Below, piece by piece: positions 60,101-64,000 of a stretch of DNA of 64,000 nt. Within the stretch, counting starts at the first letter, position 1; the number at the start of each line of letters is the position of its first letter. The position numbers and the translations under genes were made by a program. Source of the stretch: Lantana camara (Eukaryota; Streptophyta; Magnoliopsida; Lamiales; Verbenaceae); assembly GCA_037501455.1 (NCBI GenBank), contig CM074862.1, positions 77,836,501 through 77,900,500 on the forward strand. Reading direction: 5' to 3'. The notes below the pieces were generated by a model that saw only the letters and a list, made by a program, of their open reading frames with translations, searched no databases and had not been told where the DNA came from.

Positions 60101-61264
60101 AACTCAAATATTGTAGATGAGATTTGCAAGGTCCCGATTCCTCACGATCAGCGGGATAGGGGATATTGGAAGAACAACTCTGATGGGAATTTCTCTTTGA
60201 AATCAGCTTGGGAAAAAGCGAGGAGTCGAACGGAAACATCAGACTTGTATACGGCGATATGGTCGGTTAATTTAACTCCGACAATTACGATTTTTCTTTG
60301 GAGGGCTATCCATGACTGGTTGCCGGTGGATGAACGCCTGCATAGAAAGGGGATTATATTCCCTTCTAAATGTGTTTGCTGCAATAATCAGGAGACAAGT
60401 GAACATGTTTTTCTGTCCAATTCTAAGATTAAAGAGGTATGGAATTATTTTGCTGATATTTTCCATTTGCAGGTTTCGGAGGCCACCTCTCCCAATGGTA
60501 TGCTGAATATATGGAGGAGTTCGTCCCCTTTCAGCTCCAAGAAGCATATTAGAATTGTTGTGCCTGCTCTTATCCTATGGTTTGCATGGACGGAACGTAA
60601 TAGGAGGAAGCACCAGGGCACGAGCTATACGTCTTACAACATTAAGAAGCAGGTCTTCAGATACATGGCGCAGCTACATGAAGCAGGGATAGTTAAGAGA
60701 GATTGGTGGAAAGGAGACGACATAGTTGCACAACGGTTTGGTATTAAGCTGAAACCTATAAAACAACCTAAGCTAAGAATTGTTAGATGGCTAAAGCCAC
60801 CACTAGGGCAAGTGAAGCTTAACTCTGATGGATCTTGTTATGGTAACCCCGGACCAGGCGGAGTTGGTATAGTCATTAGAGATCATAACGGGAAAGTGCT
60901 GGCTGCTTATGGTGCGGGCATAGGAACTACAACAAACAATCACGCAGAATTATTGGCCCTTATTCAAGGATTGAGAATGGCGATCAACCTGGGCGTCGAC
61001 GCAATCTGGGCGGAGTTGGATGCCAAAATTATCATGGACATGGTGAAGAGAGGTTCAGCTGGAGACTGGAGTATGCAAGACCTTCTGCTTCAATTCCGAG
61101 AAATCACGGCTACTACTCAGGTTCAATTGAGCCATGTCTACCGTGAGGGGAATATGGTCGCTGATTTCTTAGCCAAAAATGGAGCTGTCACTCAAACAAC
61201 GTGGTCCTTTCCAGGGTCAGAGATCATGCCTCGACTCAAGGGACTCATTAGAATGGATCCGTAA
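57194..61264 (+). pseudogene. L1-type LINE ORF2: endonuclease, RT, zinc finger, RNase H (broken)
   Basis: The endonuclease starts at 57194 (WNVRG), with LAILE, DFN (preceded by SR where GG is usual) and SDHCPLL near 57835; a TAA at 57661-57663 breaks it. RT follows: the frame from 57806 passes to another frame at about 58630 (LIPKKDNP, YRPISLCNV), then GIRQGDPLSP (near 59078) and catalytic YADD (near 59222), to a stop at 59787. About 400 bp of decayed sequence follow. The frame 60197-61264 has the post-RT zinc-finger region (FLWRAIHDWLP; C-x2-C...H) and an RNase H with all four acidic residues (SDGSCYGNPGPGG, NNHAELLAL, AELDAK, GNMVADFLAK). Plant L1 elements with C-terminal RNase H are known. 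No clear poly(A) tail was found after 61264. Confidence 0.85.
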
Positions 61265-62977
61265 GAAACAGATTTTCATACAGACAAATCACAACCTTTG
61301 AATTAATGATTACCTTATCTGCAATATTTGACTACATATTTTGTTTACCACTTTTCTTTTTTCTTTTTTTACTTAATTTATTTATAATTGGTTCTCAAGT
61401 TCTCAATAATTATGTTGTTGCTACTTAATCTTTTGAATCTATTTTTGTCGCCCATTACCAATTAGATAAATAATTATAATAATTACTAACTAAATACAAT
61501 ATAATGCAACACCTAAATACACCAAAAAATAAAAAATAAAAAAATAATCAGAGAAAAAAAATATTAAATTCAATAACGTAAAAAAAAATTAAAGAAAGAT
61601 ATCATGTCCGAATGTTATAATGTAATATTTTTAGACTCTTGTACTCTATAATATAAATAATTTCTATAATATTGAAACTCTTTCTCATGATAACTTGTTA
61701 ATCTTCTTATACTATTTTTAGAGTCTTGTACTCAGCAATATAATTTTTACCGTCTTCTTCGTCAAAATTTAAAATTTCAATAATAACTCCTTTAGCTATA
61801 TATCCATTTACAAAGTTTATCCAACTTAATCCTTACCCTTGGACAATCAATTCTTTTTTCGGGTTTAGGATTAGCGACTTTATTTTGTTCTTTATATCCT
61901 TTATGGGCACAACAACAAAGTACACCATCTTGTTTTTCATCACTTTTTATTCTTTTATAAGAATTTTTCGATTTAATTACGAAAACCAAAATTTTGGTAT
62001 AAATGTTATAGAAATCATAAGTATATATCACTATAATATTCAAATTTCATACCTACAAAGGTGGAATTGATTTCTCATTTGTTGGTGTAAGTAAATTACC
62101 ATCTCAAATCTCGATGGTTTTACTATTTAAAGGTAATCTTATATTTGAAAATTTAACTAAAGAAAATCAAATTTTGCAAATAGTATAAATACCTGTGAAT
62201 GAGAAAATATAAAGATATTATGATATAAAGTTATTTTATAATATCAAATTTAGTGTTCCAAGTAACACCTCTCACATATAAATATATTATGATATAAAGT
62301 TATTTTATAATATAATATTTAGTGTTCCAAGTAATACCTGTTCACACAATAGATTTGTTTTACGTATGAACCTCTTCCGAGAGAAAAAAAAAAAAGAAAA
62401 AGAAAAGAGAAGAAAAACGTACTCTGAATTTTTAATTTATTTACTTTGGATTTCGTTGGATTTTTCTCAAGAAAATTAGTAATTATATTTTTCTTTTACG
62501 ATTTCTTCGACAAGTTTGGTAAGTTTTATAAGAATCCTAATCATATAGACCGGTCTTTGTCTTATATCTTTAAAATTTTAAATTTATTGAGATTTTTATG
62601 ATAATAGTAATATTTAGAGTTATACTTTATATAAATCATCATTTAATTATTTTTTTTTGGTGAAAATAAATCACTATTTAATAGGGAGAAGATAATTAAT
62701 TATCATTGAGAAAAATAGAAGATAATTAATTGTTTGTAAGAAAAAATTTCACAGACACATGTGAGATAAACAGAACCCTAAAAATAATTCTTACAAATGA
62801 AATTTTATTACGAACTATTTATTATTCATATTTTATACAAACAAGATAAGATTCTTATTAGTTCAACGATTTTCTTTTCATCCCCTCTGTACTATCTTTG
62901 GGTCATTTTGTTTAATTGGAGTTTCCCATTATGCAAGCGAAAACTTTGTAAGGACAGCCTGCATGTGAATCTCTCCA
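61265..62977. other. AT-rich intergenic region upstream of the methyltransferase gene
   Basis: No gene is seen. It holds poly(A)-rich runs near 61530-61560 and 62379-62410 and a small tandem repeat at 62217-62340. The 61792-62070 frames on both strands lack any domain. Confidence 0.6.
62217..62340 (+). repeat. Two tandem copies of a 69-bp unit
   Basis: tgatataaagttattttata recurs at 62221 and 62290, and both copies continue to agtgttccaagtaa. The unit is AT-rich and non-coding. Confidence 0.8.
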
Positions 62978-62990
62978 CTATATATATACA
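62978..62990 (+). promoter_or_regulatory. TATA box of the methyltransferase gene
   Basis: ctatatatatacacc about 60-70 bp before the ATG at 63048, suited to a short 5' UTR. Confidence 0.6.
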
Positions 62991-63047
62991 CCGCTTCCCT
63001 AAGTATTTTGTACGCAGGCATACAAGCAAGGAATCCAAACTGCAAAA

Positions 63048-63612
63048 ATGACGGTCAAGAAAGGTCTTCATATGAATGCTGGGGACAGCAAAACTAGCTA
63101 TGCCAACAATTCAGGCCTTCAAGTTCTCTCTCTCTCTCTCTCTCCCACACACACACGTGTGTGCATGTATAATTGGATATGCTTATTTGCTAATAGCTAT
63201 ATATATGTCGTTGTTGCAGAAATATGGGATATCAAAAACATGGTCTGTGTTGGATGAAACCCTCAAAGATATGTTTAACACGCATGAAAATGGCTTCCCA
63301 AAATGTTTGAAGATGGCTGATTTGGGTTGTTCATCAGGGCCCAACACTCTTTTGGTCATTTCCCACGTTATGGATACCATTCAAGAATTGTGCACAAACA
63401 ACAACGTTAACGACTTGCCCCAACTTGAAGTATTTCTGAACGATCTTCCAGATAACGACTTCAACCATCTGTTCAAGCTGCTGTCAAGTTTCTCTCCCAA
63501 ATTAGAATGCTTTATATATGGTGTACCTGGTTCTTTTTACGGCAGGCTATTTCCAGGCAATAGCTTGCACTTTGCGTACGCATCCTTTAGCGTTATCAAT
63601 TGGCTTTCTCAG
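63048..63612 (+). CDS. SABATH-family carboxyl methyltransferase, exons 1-2 (3' partial)
   Basis: Seen: exon 1 63048-63122, intron 63123-63219 (gtt...gcag, with CT and CA microsatellites), exon 2 63220-63612, donor gtacat at 63613; phase is kept. Exon 1 gives [15 protein letters not shown], matching the SABATH N-terminal S-adenosylmethionine/substrate motif (usually HMNGG.G..SYA.NS). Exon 2 has [12 protein letters not shown] (SAM-binding motif), [23 protein letters not shown] and NWLSQ. Known: the family methylates carboxyl groups of salicylate, benzoate, jasmonate, farnesoate and related acids in the cytosol. Odd: in the substrate-pocket segment the usual HSSYS before the (M/N)WLSQ Trp reads ASFS, so the substrate may differ. 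Later exons, with the rest of the active site, are beyond the window. The substrate cannot be called. Confidence 0.88.
63125..63162. repeat. (CT)n-(CA)n microsatellite in intron 1
   Basis: A run of TC dinucleotides followed by CACACACACACGTGTGTG, just after the donor site. Confidence 0.85.
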
Positions 63613-64000
63613 GTACATTAGATTTACTGTAGTGTTGTTACATTTTCGACCAAGAGGGTGATTAATTTGGCTGAGCTTTTAAAAATATTTTATAATATGT
63701 TCAGGAGCTTACAACATATCATAAAATGTTTGATTATTTTTTTGGGAATGGAGCAAAAATAAGATGCTGAGAGTTTGCACTTTCTTTTAAATAAGTTGGG
63801 AAACTCTGCCTAATATTTATACAAACGATTACTTTTACTATGGTGTCCACCAAATTTTCATCTCGAACGGTTCACTCGTCAATTTTTGCCTTCGTTAATG
63901 ATATTGCATTTATGTTCTTAATCATTAATTCATGCTTACAAATATTTGTATCATGAAAATTATTTAACTAGTACAAATTAAAAAGCTTAAACATTGAATT
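63613..64000 (+). other. Intron 2 of the methyltransferase gene, running off the window
   Basis: AT-rich sequence after the donor at 63613 with no recognisable next exon before the window ends. Confidence 0.6.

Overview
The window is plant nuclear DNA, most likely from a eudicot. It has spliced genes with GT-AG introns, AT-rich intergenic DNA, and a dense, partly nested load of plant-type transposable elements. Only two host genes can be supported, one at each end. Everything between is mobile DNA, its remnants, or AT-rich sequence with local duplications.

Layout. 1-8160: the 3' part of an F-box / SNF2 / CW-zinc-finger / RING gene of the At3g54460 type (plus strand, eight exons visible, 5' end outside the window). 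8464-17319: a decayed, integrase-less reverse-transcribing element that looks like an endogenous pararetrovirus (caulimovirid-like). It is split by a 1.7-kb non-autonomous hAT element with an 8-bp target duplication. 17.5-23.1 kb: AT-rich DNA with a nearly perfect 380-bp tandem duplication, a chromovirus-like LTR remnant, a 436-bp duplication with Helitron-like ends, and a Mutator-like MITE whose empty site is preserved in the sister copy. 23132-34385 (minus) and 36776-49167 (plus): two young, full-length Ty3/gypsy elements of the Tat kind, with a second RNase H domain before integrase, 3' regions of about 4 kb, and LTRs that differ at 3 of 576 and 1 of 842 positions. 49.2-54.6 kb: a decayed, internally duplicated LINE interrupted by a 1946-bp solo LTR that carries six CACGTG boxes. 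55.8-61.3 kb: a better preserved L1-type LINE with endonuclease, RT and a C-terminal RNase H. 63048-end: the first two exons of a SABATH carboxyl methyltransferase gene, cut by the window end.

The most striking object is inside the second Tat element. Antisense to gag-pol lies a three-exon gene with its own TATA box. Its splice sites give a continuous 887-codon frame. The product has a region resembling the 'putative gypsy type transposon' family (PF04195-like), a basic middle and a coiled-coil C-terminus. The first Tat element has at the same place a GC-rich, antisense, splice-motif-bearing sequence that encodes no protein I can recognise.

All identifications rest on reading motifs by eye. 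No alignment, database search or expression data were available.
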